Shown here piece by piece: positions 55,640-64,000 of a DNA stretch of 64,000 nucleotides (its first letter is position 1; every line of letters begins with the position of its first letter). A model generated the notes under the pieces. It searched no databases and had not been told where the DNA came from. It saw nothing but the letters and a program-made list of their open reading frames with translations. The DNA is taken from the NCBI RefSeq assembly GCF_905404315.1, contig NC_066310.1, positions 2,046,001-2,110,000 on the forward strand. The letters run 5' to 3'. The position numbers were made by a program, and so were the translations under genes. The DNA comes from Leptidea sinapis. Its lineage: Eukaryota; Arthropoda; Insecta; Lepidoptera; Pieridae.

Positions 55640-55935
55640 AACTATCTACAGATAAAGATAAATTACTACCTTCTGCTGTCAGTAATTAACTGTCAATAAT
55701 CTGAAGCTGTCCCAATATACCCGATAAGTCATTCTTACAGCCTTATATTGGGACGCGTGAATTGCAATTTCTATACAAACTTCTATCGCTGGTAAGCTAT
55801 ACGTCGTCCCATTGACAGACAGCGTGTACGGATAAGGTGATTTACCGTCTATAAGTTTATTGGGACAGAAAAGTCAACGATAAGTATGATTTTTATCTCA
55901 AGTAAGAGATAGACTGAATTTTGGGAACGGCCGTT
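55640..55935. repeat. dispersed repeat with internal TATTGGGAC inverted motifs
   Basis: CTGTCCCAATA at 55707-55717 is answered by TATATTGGGA at 55744-55753 and by TATTGGGACAG at 55858-55868. TCAAGTAAGAGATAGACTG follows. I recognise this as a repeat seen in other Lepidoptera, probably a non-autonomous DNA element, but the borders are unclear. Confidence 0.4.
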
Positions 55936-55971
55936 AGCCTATTCCGAAAGCAGTGTGTCTCCCTTCAGGCT

Positions 55972-56795
55972 CAGTAGGTCTACTCGCAAATCGACAACGA
56001 TACATTCGGAACGATACGATAATACTCCGAATATATCGCAACTATCCTACTCTAACAAATGTTCGAATTTCTTATCGTTTATCGTTACCATAGACGAATA
56101 TTTTCAGTTTTTTACGATGTTAGTGTGAATGAAATATGTTCAAACCTAAACATTATCTGTGCTATGTCGCTGTTAAGTGTCAAAATTCAAAACGTAGTTT
56201 AGGCGCTAAGGACCATGCCAGACTCTGCACCACCAATTTGGGATCATTTACACATAATGTAAATGTTAAAAAAATATGTCATGAATATAATATGACCATT
56301 TAAAATTGAATAAATAATACAAAACTTGCGGATAATAAAATGTAAGAGAAAAGTAACTCAACCCTTCTCGTCGACTTCCAATTTCCCAGGCGGCCATTTG
56401 CATTATTTCTACGCATAAACGATCAACAAAATTACTTAAATGACTTAGTAGTAAAAAATCCTGTTGAATAGTAACTCGCATATAATTATTTCAATAATAT
56501 TTGTTAAGTATGTATATTGTATGGCAAATATATCTATACAACTTGAAACGATAATAGCATCGACAGCCTAGAAGGTGTCGTTTAGATTATCGTAAAAGTG
56601 ACGTTTGATTATTTGTGAAATTCGAATATTCGTCTCTGACATTTTCAACTAAGAGTAGGGTTAGGACCGATATTATCGAATTATGTTTCGTTCGTTCAAT
56701 CATCGTTTCGACGTTGATTACGATGTAACTAAGAGTAGGATTCGACACGACTAATGCGACGATTTATCGAATATCGATTTTAGGAGTAGGCCTCC
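55972..56795. mobile_element. candidate DNA transposon with long degenerate inverted ends
   Basis: The left end CAGTAGGTCTACTCGCAAAT and the reverse complement of the right end (CAGGAGGCCTACTCCTAAAA) align, with further agreement inward (CGATA strings, TCCTACTCT at 56045 and on the complement at ~56735). The inverted ends span roughly 75 bp with many mismatches. The 820-bp body has a 71-codon minus frame with no known motif. Confidence 0.45.
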
Positions 56796-57359
56796 TGATT
56801 TTGGATCGATCTTTATTGAGTACATTTGTATTCGCTGTTGGATTTTCCTTAAATAAATAAATAAATTTCTATCTATTAAAACCTTTTCTATTGTGCAACT
56901 TTATGCTATTGATTCGGCGCTCTCAGACATATTCTTCGAAAATTCATATACAATACACGTGTGTCTAAAAGTAATTCATTATACTTCTCAGTTCCGTGAA
57001 ATATTATGCAACAATATGGTAACAAAAACACGTCATGTACATCTAAACACCTTTATGACTCAGTCCAATTATTTGCCATGATATTTGAGTTCTTCACGCC
57101 AGTATGTTCTAGACGTCATTGCTTACATTGAATTAATTCCAGACAATAAAGCACCACTTAGCACCACACAGTTTCTCTGTATAAATACGCAGCTTTGCCT
57201 GTATTTTCGCCTTATAAGGCGATTTTCACCATCTTCAAAAATGTCTGGTTCAGAATATTTTTATTGGCTTTGTATCCTAAATAGGCAGTCCAGGAAACTT
57301 TTCAACAAGAAACCACCAACAAACAGGAAACTAAATGGAAAATAAAATGAAGAATACTT
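56796..57359. other. unassigned DNA
   Basis: Two short plus frames (56893-57081, 57085-57345) are open but unrecognised. The second ends just before a LINE relic and could be part of it. Confidence 0.25.
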
Positions 57360-57620
57360 AACATCAGGCTGAAGGAATAGCTGATATAGGCTACAGCGTT
57401 AGAAAACTTAAATGGAAATTGGCTTGTAGATGTGAAAAGGACAAATGGGCTAAGGATATGATATGCGGTATATAAGGGAAGGCTAAGCATTAAGAAGACC
57501 TATTTATAGATGGCATGACGACATCAAATTGACTGCGGAACTGCTGTGGCTCAGAGTATTATACAATCGAGAGAGAGAGGTTAGACGGATGCCTACGGTA
57601 GACAGCAAGACAATCATCAA
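57360..57620 (+). mobile_element. RTE-like LINE C-terminal relic
   Basis: Fragments in changing frames: GYSVRKLKWKLACRCEKDKW, AKDM, then RW.DDIKLTAG-like sequence (AGATGGCATGACGACATC), then R..E.RLDG. The spacing of KLKWK..., W and DDIK is as in RTE-type C-termini. Multiple stops. Confidence 0.45.
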
Positions 57621-57765
57621 ATATCAAAGAAATGTTATACATAGTATCATAATTGTACACTTGTATAGTTAGGATCACCAAATATACCTAAAAAAAACTT
57701 TCGAACACTTTAATGTAATATTGTAGTTAAATAAAGAACACGCATTAACTTTTTTCCAGATTCAT

Positions 57766-58015
57766 AAACTGCTGGACAAAGGCCTTCCCCAAAGATTTCC
57801 ACGACGATCGGTTCTGCGCTGCCCTCATCCAACGTATTCCGGCGATCTTGACCAGATCGTCGGTCCATCTTGTGGGGGGCCTACTAACACTAGGCCTTCC
57901 GGTACGTGGTCGCCATTCGAGGACCTTACTGCCCCAACGGCCATCTGTCCGTCGAACTGTGTACCCTGCCCACTGCCACTTCAGTTTCGCAATGGTTTGG
58001 GCTATGTTAAGCTGA
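57766..58015 (-). mobile_element. RTE-type LINE C-terminus (ATG-tail family), minus strand
   Basis: Well preserved. The minus strand encodes AKLKWQWAGYTVRRTDGRW, GSKVLEWRPRTGRPSVSRPP, TRWTDDLVKIAGIRWMRAAQ, then RSSWKSLGKAFVQQF and a stop. The ATG tail is absent. The missing conserved Gly and DRS-to-NRS-type changes are minor, so it is one of the younger copies. Confidence 0.8.
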
Positions 58016-58374
58016 TATTCTTAACATTTCCTAATTAGATACCCTATTTCTGTAGCGAATTAATTGCCAAGTTATGCAATAACAAGTGGAATACAATTAT
58101 TCTATCATTCCAGGAATAGATCGAGCTATTGGTAAACACGTAAACATGCTCATTATAAATAAGTGTGGAAAATCCTTGATGGAAAAATTATGTGTTGAGC
58201 TGTGGAAGTTTTATTAGGTCCGCCTTACAGAGGGCGTCTCATATGTGTAGACTGTGATCAAGTATATTAATGTCTCTATCGAGATTCTAAGCCCATATTC
58301 ACATTTCTCAATAATAAAATAAAAAATACGTCATAAAACAAATCAAAACTACACGAAATAAACGAATGCCCTGG

Positions 58375-58610
58375 TATACGCGCAATCCTTGAAGTGGAAA
58401 TGGGTGAGAAAAGTGGCACTCTACAAGACCTAATATGGGTGAAAAAGGTGACCGCATGGAGAGGTGCTCAAACGGTTTTCAAAGGTAAAATTAGATATTC
58501 AGACGGCTCTTAGCAGTCACTACCAGTTCCAGCTAGCTCAATCCAGAGAAGACTGGCAATAGTTGGAGGAGGCCTGTAGAGATGTCCTTGCAAATAAAAT
58601 TTCAAACATA
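58375..58610 (+). mobile_element. LINE C-terminal relic, degraded
   Basis: SLKWKWVRKVALYK near the start and LAQSREDWQ*LEEACRDVL near the end, spaced as in RTE-like C-termini, with the RGRP.RW block unrecognisable. Confidence 0.4.
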
Positions 58611-58933
58611 TGATAACTTTAAGTATCTATTAATAGCTACTTTTAGGCTACCTAGTCAACAAGTTCAAAAATGTGTAAATGCTCCTAAAAATATGAGCGA
58701 TGACTTATTCGTTTCAGAATGACGTGCAGAAAAATGTATCAAAAGTATGTATTAGCCTTATATTCTAAGGTACTAATAGCACATAAAATGCAACTGTTAT
58801 TAACAATTTAAGAAGATCAGACAGATACCTTATGTCCTGGCCGGTAAGGTATAATTTGCATTAATAAATATTCACTATGTTGATTCGGACCCTCTTATTT
58901 GTTAGTTGGCAGTTAATTGTATATTATATAATA

Positions 58934-59286
58934 CTAGTGGACCCAACAGACGGTGTCCTGTACACACGTCTCAAATTTGAAAAATTGGTCCAGCCGTTAG
59001 GAGGAGTTCACTAACATACACATGAGCAGGAGAATTATATTATATGGACGGAATTGAGAATCTAAACAAATCTCAAATTCACTGAAACAAACAAAAAAAA
59101 TCATCAAAATCGGTCCAGCCGTTTAGGAGGTAGTTTAATTGTGAATCTAAACTATTCTCGAATCCACCTGAAGACACACACCAATCTCAAATTCACTGGA
59201 ACACACAAAAATATCATCAAAATCGGTCCATCCGTCTAGGAGGAGTTCAGTGACATACACACGCACACAAGAAATAAATATAAAGA
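58934..59286 (-). mobile_element. non-autonomous Helitron H6 with internal tandem units
   Basis: The minus strand begins TCTTTATATTTATTTCTTG after an A and ends GGGTCCACTAG before a T. Hairpin ACAGG-ACACCG-TCTGT. The body contains three related blocks with TCAAATTCACTG and ATCAAAATCGGTCCA(G/T)CCGT (near 58968, 59090 and 59205), so it grew by internal duplication. 353 bp. Confidence 0.8.
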
Positions 59287-59739
59287 TAAAGAGTATATAC
59301 ATATCGTCTATGTAGTTACTCATATGAAAATTTTGAAAAGAAATATGAATCGTACCTAAGTGTGAAAATCTGTGATTAGATTTTTCTTTTGTAGATCATA
59401 ATTTATTCTGGATGAGGCTATTTGATTACCATGGGTGAAAACAATAAAAATGATATCATACATGTTAATTCATCTGCCTTACAGACACAGTACAAAGTGG
59501 AGGAAAACTTTTGCGATAAAACAATAATTAGTGATTGGCGGCAGACATATGTGATTAGCATCACGTCGGCTCCCAGTTAAAAAAACTAACTTCTAAGAAA
59601 CACACTCTGGTCGCTGCCGTTAATATGTGACTCAATGCAGAGCGATCAGCGATGCTTTATCATCGTGACGTCACAGAATAGCTCGAGAACACCACTCGAG
59701 CGGTTAAGTGTCTTCAAGAACGCGATTTCGACTATTTAA
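59287..59739. other. unassigned DNA
   Basis: Nothing recognised. Confidence 0.3.
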
Positions 59740-60305
59740 GGACGCGTTTACGAATCCGACAAAAATAAGATATTTTTCGGTAGAATTTGTGATGAAATGA
59801 AACTAAATCTAACAAAACTAAAAATACTCATGCGGGCAAAGAAGTTTTACTTCAAAAATTATCCCAAATTCCTTATCTGCGCCCTTGAGAACCTCGAATA
59901 CGATATCCATATTGTTGAAATCATAGTTTTGCGCGGCAGCCAATTTGTATTTAAAAAATGATCCCAAATTTCTTATCTGCGTCCTCGAGAACCTCGAATA
60001 CGATATCCATATTGTTGAAATCATAGTTTTGCGCGGCAGCCATCTTGGATTTAAATAAAACTGCGTTTACTGCACACGACGTTATGCGACAGAATTGCCA
60101 TCTGAAGTTCTAATATTTAACTACTAAACGAATACATCAACCAATTATCAAAAATACATAGGCAGTTACTAAAAAAACAAAAGTCAAACTTGCTAAAGTA
60201 TGAAATTCATTTGATTCCCGCAATTAACTTTAAGTACGTATATGTGTTTGAGCGGTGTCAGTGTAGTGGTGCGATTCGATACCTCTCTGTTTTGAGAACG
60301 CGTCC
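59740..60305. mobile_element. candidate TTAA-flanked inverted-repeat element
   Basis: GGACGCGTT at 59740-59748 and its complement AACGCGTCC at 60297-60305 are each flanked externally by TTAA (59736-59739 and 60306-60309). The whole string ATTTAAGGACGCGTT and its complement agree over 15 bp. TTAA duplication is the hallmark of piggyBac-type insertion, although the terminal bases are not the usual CCC. The 566-bp interior is non-coding and holds a 100-bp tandem repeat. Confidence 0.5.
59851..60056. repeat. two-unit tandem repeat, period 100 bp
   Basis: ATCCCAAATT recurs at 59861 and 59961, ACCTCGAATA at 59891 and 59991, CGATATCCAT at 59901 and 60001, and GCGCGGCAGC at 59931 and 60031. The spacing is 100 bp throughout with few mismatches. 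100 is not a multiple of three, so the overlapping minus frame (59818-60024) is not a repeated protein. Confidence 0.9.
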
Positions 60306-61372
60306 TTAAATCTGGCGCAAGACATATTATATCATTCACGTTTGGCAATGCAGTTACAAACCAATTAAGGAAAGGAGAATGGGCATAAATCTATGAACGT
60401 TGCTCTACCTATCCAACAGTAACGCCCTCTGTAAAAATAAGAAGCTAAATCCATAATCAAATTACGGTTATCGTTTAAGTTTAAATGCACGGGAGTTGTT
60501 CTTAAAAAAATGTTCAAAAAATCCAGTATATCTTTATGTTATATTAGTTTTTAATCAATTTTAATAAATATTTGCATCAACAATTACATTGTTAGATAAA
60601 TTGAGGTTTGCAGCAGCTGGTGGTACGAAACCGTCCTGGTATCTAGCCCCTTTAGACAGTACAATAACGCATCTCTTCCTTCTACATTTCTGTTTACTCA
60701 TATATAGGTAGGTATAATATTGTAGGTCAAAAGAGACCCATTATTAACTTCTTCTATGCCAAAACCATTCAACTCATTTAAGTCAAACTCTCTGTATACT
60801 TCTTTAAACTAAGACCGTTATTTAAATGTCGATCGTAAAACACTTAAAAATAAGGTAGGGACTGCTTTTTGTAATTCACGGATATCTCTTGAACACCAGG
60901 ACTTACAGTGATTCTATGTAACGAAATTAAGTACTTAAAAAAAAGCTTTTGACTGATATAGGTTTCATTAGTGTTGAGTAGGTAGACCACTTTGCCTATT
61001 TTCCTTAAAGTTTTTACGAAGTTGGTGAGGCGTTTTAATTTCAACTTTAACAGTAAATAACTGTATAGATAGAAATCTTCCTATAGTCACTGAATACTAA
61101 TAGTGGAAGAAATGACGCATAGACCAAGTTACAATAATGGTGGCGCCGTAAGCGAAGAATGAACATAACAATTCCAATAAGACAGGAAAAAAACAAATCA
61201 ATATATTTTTAGTGTCTCTTCTAAATTGGCCATAGTAATTGCTATTAAGATTGGCGAGTTAAAAGGATTATTATTAATAATAGATTTATTTAATCCTACG
61301 ATACAGTCTCCAACTAGTGTGGCGATTCATTGACAATCACAATACAGTCAAATATAATATAACTAGCGGACC
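60306..61372. other. unassigned AT-rich DNA
   Basis: Nothing recognised in about 1.1 kb. Confidence 0.3.
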
Positions 61373-61536
61373 CGACAGACGTTGTTCTGTTATAAAAAAA
61401 ACTCTTGCGGAGGGGATCTCTACTCGGCGAAAGGAATATTCCTACCAAATTTCAAGTCTCTACGCCTTATGGTTCCAGAGATATCGTAATGAGTGACTAC
61501 ATATATATACGTGGAAATCTCTTGTATAAATATAGA
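61373..61536 (-). mobile_element. short non-autonomous Helitron H7
   Basis: The minus strand begins TCTATATTTATACAAGAG after an A and ends CTGTCGGGTCCGCTAG before a T. 3' hairpin ACAGA-ACAACG-TCTGT. Only 164 bp: the smallest complete element of this group here. Confidence 0.75.
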
Positions 61537-61598
61537 TGATAAACTTGTAGAATATTAAAACTTATTGTATTCTAATGACAAAGCATATATTTTTTCTA

Positions 61599-61905
61599 CC
61601 AGTGGGAGGCTCCATTGCACAGGGTGCTGGCTAGGTTAGGTACCACACCACCTATTTTTACCGTGAAGCAATAATATGTAAGCATTACTGTGTTTCGGTC
61701 TGAAGGGCGCCGTAGCTTGTATAATTACTGGGCAAATGAGGCTTGACAACTTATGAAGTTATGTCCCAAGGTGACGAACGCAGTTGTAGTACCGCTCAGG
61801 ATTTTTGGGTCTTTCAAGATTCCTGGGTAGCTCTGCATTGTAATGGGCAGGGTGTATCAATTACCATCAGCTGAACGTCCTGCTTGTCTTATATTTTCAT
61901 AAAAT
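61599..61905 (+). mobile_element. Rep-A, full length
   Basis: Plus-strand copy from CCAGTGGGAGGCTCC to TATTTTCATAAAAT. The small hairpin has one mismatch and the long hairpin arms are decayed (GTACCGCTCAG/CTGGGTAGCTC), so pairing is partly lost. Confidence 0.85.
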
Positions 61906-62094
61906 ATATATATTTATATAGGTCGATTCTTTATAATAATATTTCAGTACTAATTAATTCAAATGGACTGTATTTTAATGCCGACCAGGCAACGAAACAT
62001 TTCACAAAATAATATTTGAGACGTGAAGTTTATTTTGTTCGGTGTATTATATTTTTGTGTCACATATGAACGTAAAAAGCTAATTTGACGAACC

Positions 62095-62349
62095 CTATAA
62101 CCAAAATAACATTTCTTACAATTTTTGTCTGTCTGTCTGTTTGTTCCGGCTAATCTCTGAAATGGCTGGGCCGATTTTGACAGGATTTTTATTCGCAGGT
62201 AGCTGATGTAATAAGGAGTAACTTAGGCTACGTTTATTATAGAAAACTTGTTTTATTTTAGAAGAATAAATTAATATTGCAATGTCCAAGAAACGGTTTA
62301 ACTCTAAAATTAATTTATATGGCAAAACAACGTTTGCCGGGTCAGCTAG
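62095..62349 (+). mobile_element. Helitron H8, 5' end missing or diverged
   Basis: Plus-strand relative of H5: GTCTGTCTGTCTGTTTGTTC, GGCTGGGCCGATTTTGACAG, GCAGGTAGCTGATGTAATAA, ending GCCGGGTCAGCTAG before a T. Hairpin GGCAAA-ACAACG-TTTGCC (6 bp). No TC start could be identified. A 69-codon antisense frame over it is a shadow. Confidence 0.75.
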
Positions 62350-62608
62350 TAAAATATATAAATAATTATTATTTATTCAGGCTAATAACAAGGATTTTTA
62401 AAACTGTCTGTTTGTTTATAGCTCAGGTAGGAAATATTTAATAGCTACCTAAAACGAATTTTTATACAACTTCAAAAAAATTAAGCTGTTTAGGATTTAT
62501 CAGATCCAGTTATCAGATCAAAACGAAACAAAAAACTATACTTGGATATTATCTCCAAAGTATAGTTTTAAAACTTTGAGTCTGTGTAGATTTTTATAAT
62601 AAATTTAA
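62350..62608. other. unassigned AT-rich DNA
   Basis: Nothing recognised apart from a local inverted pair around TATACTTGG/CCAAAGTATA near 62547-62564. Confidence 0.35.
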
Positions 62609-62926
62609 TCTTAATATATATAAATTACGTGACACGTTGTTTGTCCGCGATGGACTCCTAAACTAATGAAAGGATTTTAATGGGGATTACTTCATGGAGT
62701 GCAGTTTTTATTTTTATTTTCAATATTTGTTTTGTATAGACATATTTTCTATGAGAGAATTTAGTGACGCACGGTTTAACAGTTCCACTGTGAAACAATT
62801 TCATTATAACAACAGGGAGCATTTTTTACGAAATATTGTTTGATGTTTTGAAATATTAGTGGCAAATTCCTATACAACAGTATTTATTTTTATTATCTAC
62901 AGAACAACGTCTGTCGAGTCAGCTAG
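62609..62926 (+). mobile_element. non-autonomous Helitron H9, complete
   Basis: Starts TCTTAATATATATAAATTAC after an A and ends TGTCGAGTCAGCTAG before a T. Body TTAATGGGGATTACTTCATG, TTCTATGAGAGAATTTAG, CAGTTCCACTGTGAAAC. Hairpin ACAGA-ACAACG-TCTGT. 318 bp, non-coding. H10 follows immediately in the same orientation. Confidence 0.85.
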
Positions 62927-63312
62927 TATAATACATAAATAACGTGACACGTTGTTTGTCCGCGATGGTCTCCTAAACTAATTTTATTTATTTTGATTAA
63001 AACGGATAAATAAATAATAATGAACGAATTTTAATGGGGATTACTTCATGGAGTGCAATTTGGTCCAACATGAGAGATAGGATAGTTTTTATTTCGATTT
63101 GGGACCCATAATTATTTTTATTTCCAATATTTATTTTGTATGGACATATTTTCTATGAGAGAATTTATTGACGCACAGTTCGACAGTTTTGCTGTGAAAC
63201 AATTTCATTATAACAACATAACAGGGAGCATATTTTACGAAATAATTCTTAATGTTATGAAATATTATTGACAAATTAGTAAATATAGAACAATGTCTGT
63301 CGGGTCAGCTAG
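62927..63312 (+). mobile_element. non-autonomous Helitron H10, head-to-tail with H9
   Basis: Repeats the H9 layout (AACGTGACACGTTGTTTGTC, TTAATGGGGATTACTTCATG, TTCTATGAGAGAATTTAT) and ends TGTCGGGTCAGCTAG before a T. It carries an extra ~45 bp of TTTATTTATTTTGATTAAAA-type sequence near its start. The hairpin ATAGA-ACAATG-TCTGT keeps pairing through a wobble. Its TC start is missing at the junction. Confidence 0.8.
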
Positions 63313-63587
63313 TTATTATTATAAATATCTATTATTATCTAGACGTATAAATTATCTAAGATATTAATATTTTTCTTCAATACAGTGATAAAATTAGGCT
63401 TTTGAGTCATAGAAACGAGTTCCTTAAATAGAGTCTCAACATATTTTGGGCGGAAATTCACAAAATAATTATTAAGTTACTAATGATTTAAGTAACTGAG
63501 AATTTGGATGAAGGACGTTCTGATCACGAAAATAAGGATCATACCTCGTATCACTTTTATCAGGGAGTGTTTCACCTTACTTTGATA
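63313..63587. other. unassigned AT-rich DNA
   Basis: Nothing recognised. Confidence 0.3.
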
Positions 63588-63716
63588 GATGCCTTCAGAA
63601 AAAACCTCGTAAACATTAACACATATTTTCTTAAAGGCTTCGCTTCTGCGATTCCTCTGGTGTGAAGGTGATCATTTAAGATCAGCTGACCCGTACGTTC
63701 GTTTGACCTTCTACAT
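63588..63716 (+). mobile_element. Zenon-like LINE tail region, plus strand
   Basis: GCCTTCAGAAAAAACCTCGT, ATTTTCTTAAAGGCTTCGCT, GCGATTCCTCTGGTGTG, TCATTTAAGATCAGCTGACC and GTACGTTCGTTTGACC follow the order TFKK...FLKGRQ, S.DSSGV, 3' UTR of the LINE. The coding sequence is not readable and the A-tail is lost. Confidence 0.55.
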
Positions 63717-63843
63717 AGATAAATGTCACAAAAAAACCCGAAAAACATACTTATCTTATGAAATAACATTCGTTTGAAATTAGCTGAACTAATATTATTT
63801 GCCCCACAAAATACTAACTTGATTCTAGATTGAACCTCATCAG

Positions 63844-63911
63844 ATGAGATGTTAAGTCTCGATAGCTCAGTAGTTTTAGCTACGGCGCCCTTTAAACCGA
63901 ACCACAATAAT
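63844..63911 (-). mobile_element. Rep-A internal scrap
   Basis: GATGAGATGTTAAGTCTCGA, TAGCTCAGTAGTTTTAGC, TACGGCGCCCTTTAAACCGA and ACCACAATAAT match the centre of Rep-A on the minus strand. Both ends are missing. Confidence 0.55.
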
Positions 63912-63946
63912 AAGGGCAATAAAGTCTATCAGTACGGTAAAACTTT

Positions 63947-64000
63947 TTAACCGACTTCAAAGGAAGGAGGAGGTTGTCAATTCGATCGGTATTTTTTATG
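63947..64000. mobile_element. start of a CCGACTTCAAA-ended element, cut by window end
   Basis: TTTAACCGACTTCAAAGG, AAGGAGGAGGTTGTCAATTC and CGGTATTTTTTATG match, in reverse, the right end of 25955-26315 (GAATTGAGAATCTCCTCC...GAAATCGGTTAAAAA). The remainder lies outside the window. Confidence 0.6.

Noticed and set aside
59818..60024. Protein with two internal repeats (NNMDIVFEVL-like)
   Set aside because: The underlying tandem repeat has a period of 100 bp, which shifts the frame between units, so it is a DNA repeat rather than a protein repeat.
1..64000. CRISPR array, operons or prokaryotic regulatory sites
   Set aside because: Repeats are dispersed retroposons and DNA elements, not regularly spaced units, and there is no bacterial-type gene packing. 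The window is eukaryotic.

Overview
The window looks like nuclear DNA of a lepidopteran (moth or butterfly). It is AT-rich, has no bacterial gene layout, and is crowded with repeat families I associate with Lepidoptera: non-autonomous Helitrons ending CGGGTCAGCTAG, C-terminal scraps of RTE-type and CR1/Zenon-like LINEs, a tRNA-derived SINE with an ATT tail, and small inverted-repeat elements. I found no protein-coding host gene that I can defend. The open frames are short (longest 160 codons), and the longer recognisable ones are retrotransposon relics or their antisense shadows. The window is therefore best read as intergenic or deep intronic sequence built by successive transposition.

The main families, with names used only in this annotation: Rep-A, a retroposon of about 310 bp with two internal hairpins and a CATAAAAAA tail, 22 complete or partial copies; a Zenon-like LINE, 13 C-terminal fragments; an RTE-type LINE with an ATG-repeat tail, 6 fragments; single C-terminal scraps of several further LINEs; 10 Helitron pieces, five with intact A|TC...CTAG|T borders; SINE-B, tRNA-derived, 3 copies; a 138-bp inverted-repeat MITE, 2 copies; and several unclassified families (D, E, F, G, L, R, J, I) recognised because they recur in the window or match repeats I know.

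Layout: 1-10 kb holds Rep-A copies, the two family D copies (one split by a 457-bp insertion), Helitron H1, and a Zenon LINE carrying a nested Rep-A. 10-20 kb holds LINE scraps, a Helitron joined to an RTE end, and Rep-A with a snap-back 5' end beside the first MITE. 20-31 kb is sparse except for a tRNA-head inverted repeat at 24.85-25.23 kb. 31-47 kb is dense, with RTE, SINE-B, nested Rep-A in Zenon, the second MITE and LINE ends. 47-58 kb carries LINE relics, clustered Rep-A copies and a complete Helitron. 58-64 kb carries five Helitrons, two of them head to tail, and a TTAA-flanked element with an internal 100-bp tandem repeat.

The most informative observations are comparisons between copies: Rep-A and the Zenon-like LINE share a 3' tail, which suggests trans-mobilisation; the Helitron 3' hairpin changes its stem while keeping its pairing and loop; and nested or split copies let insertion order be read. 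I see no new gene system such as a defence, biosynthetic or toxin locus.
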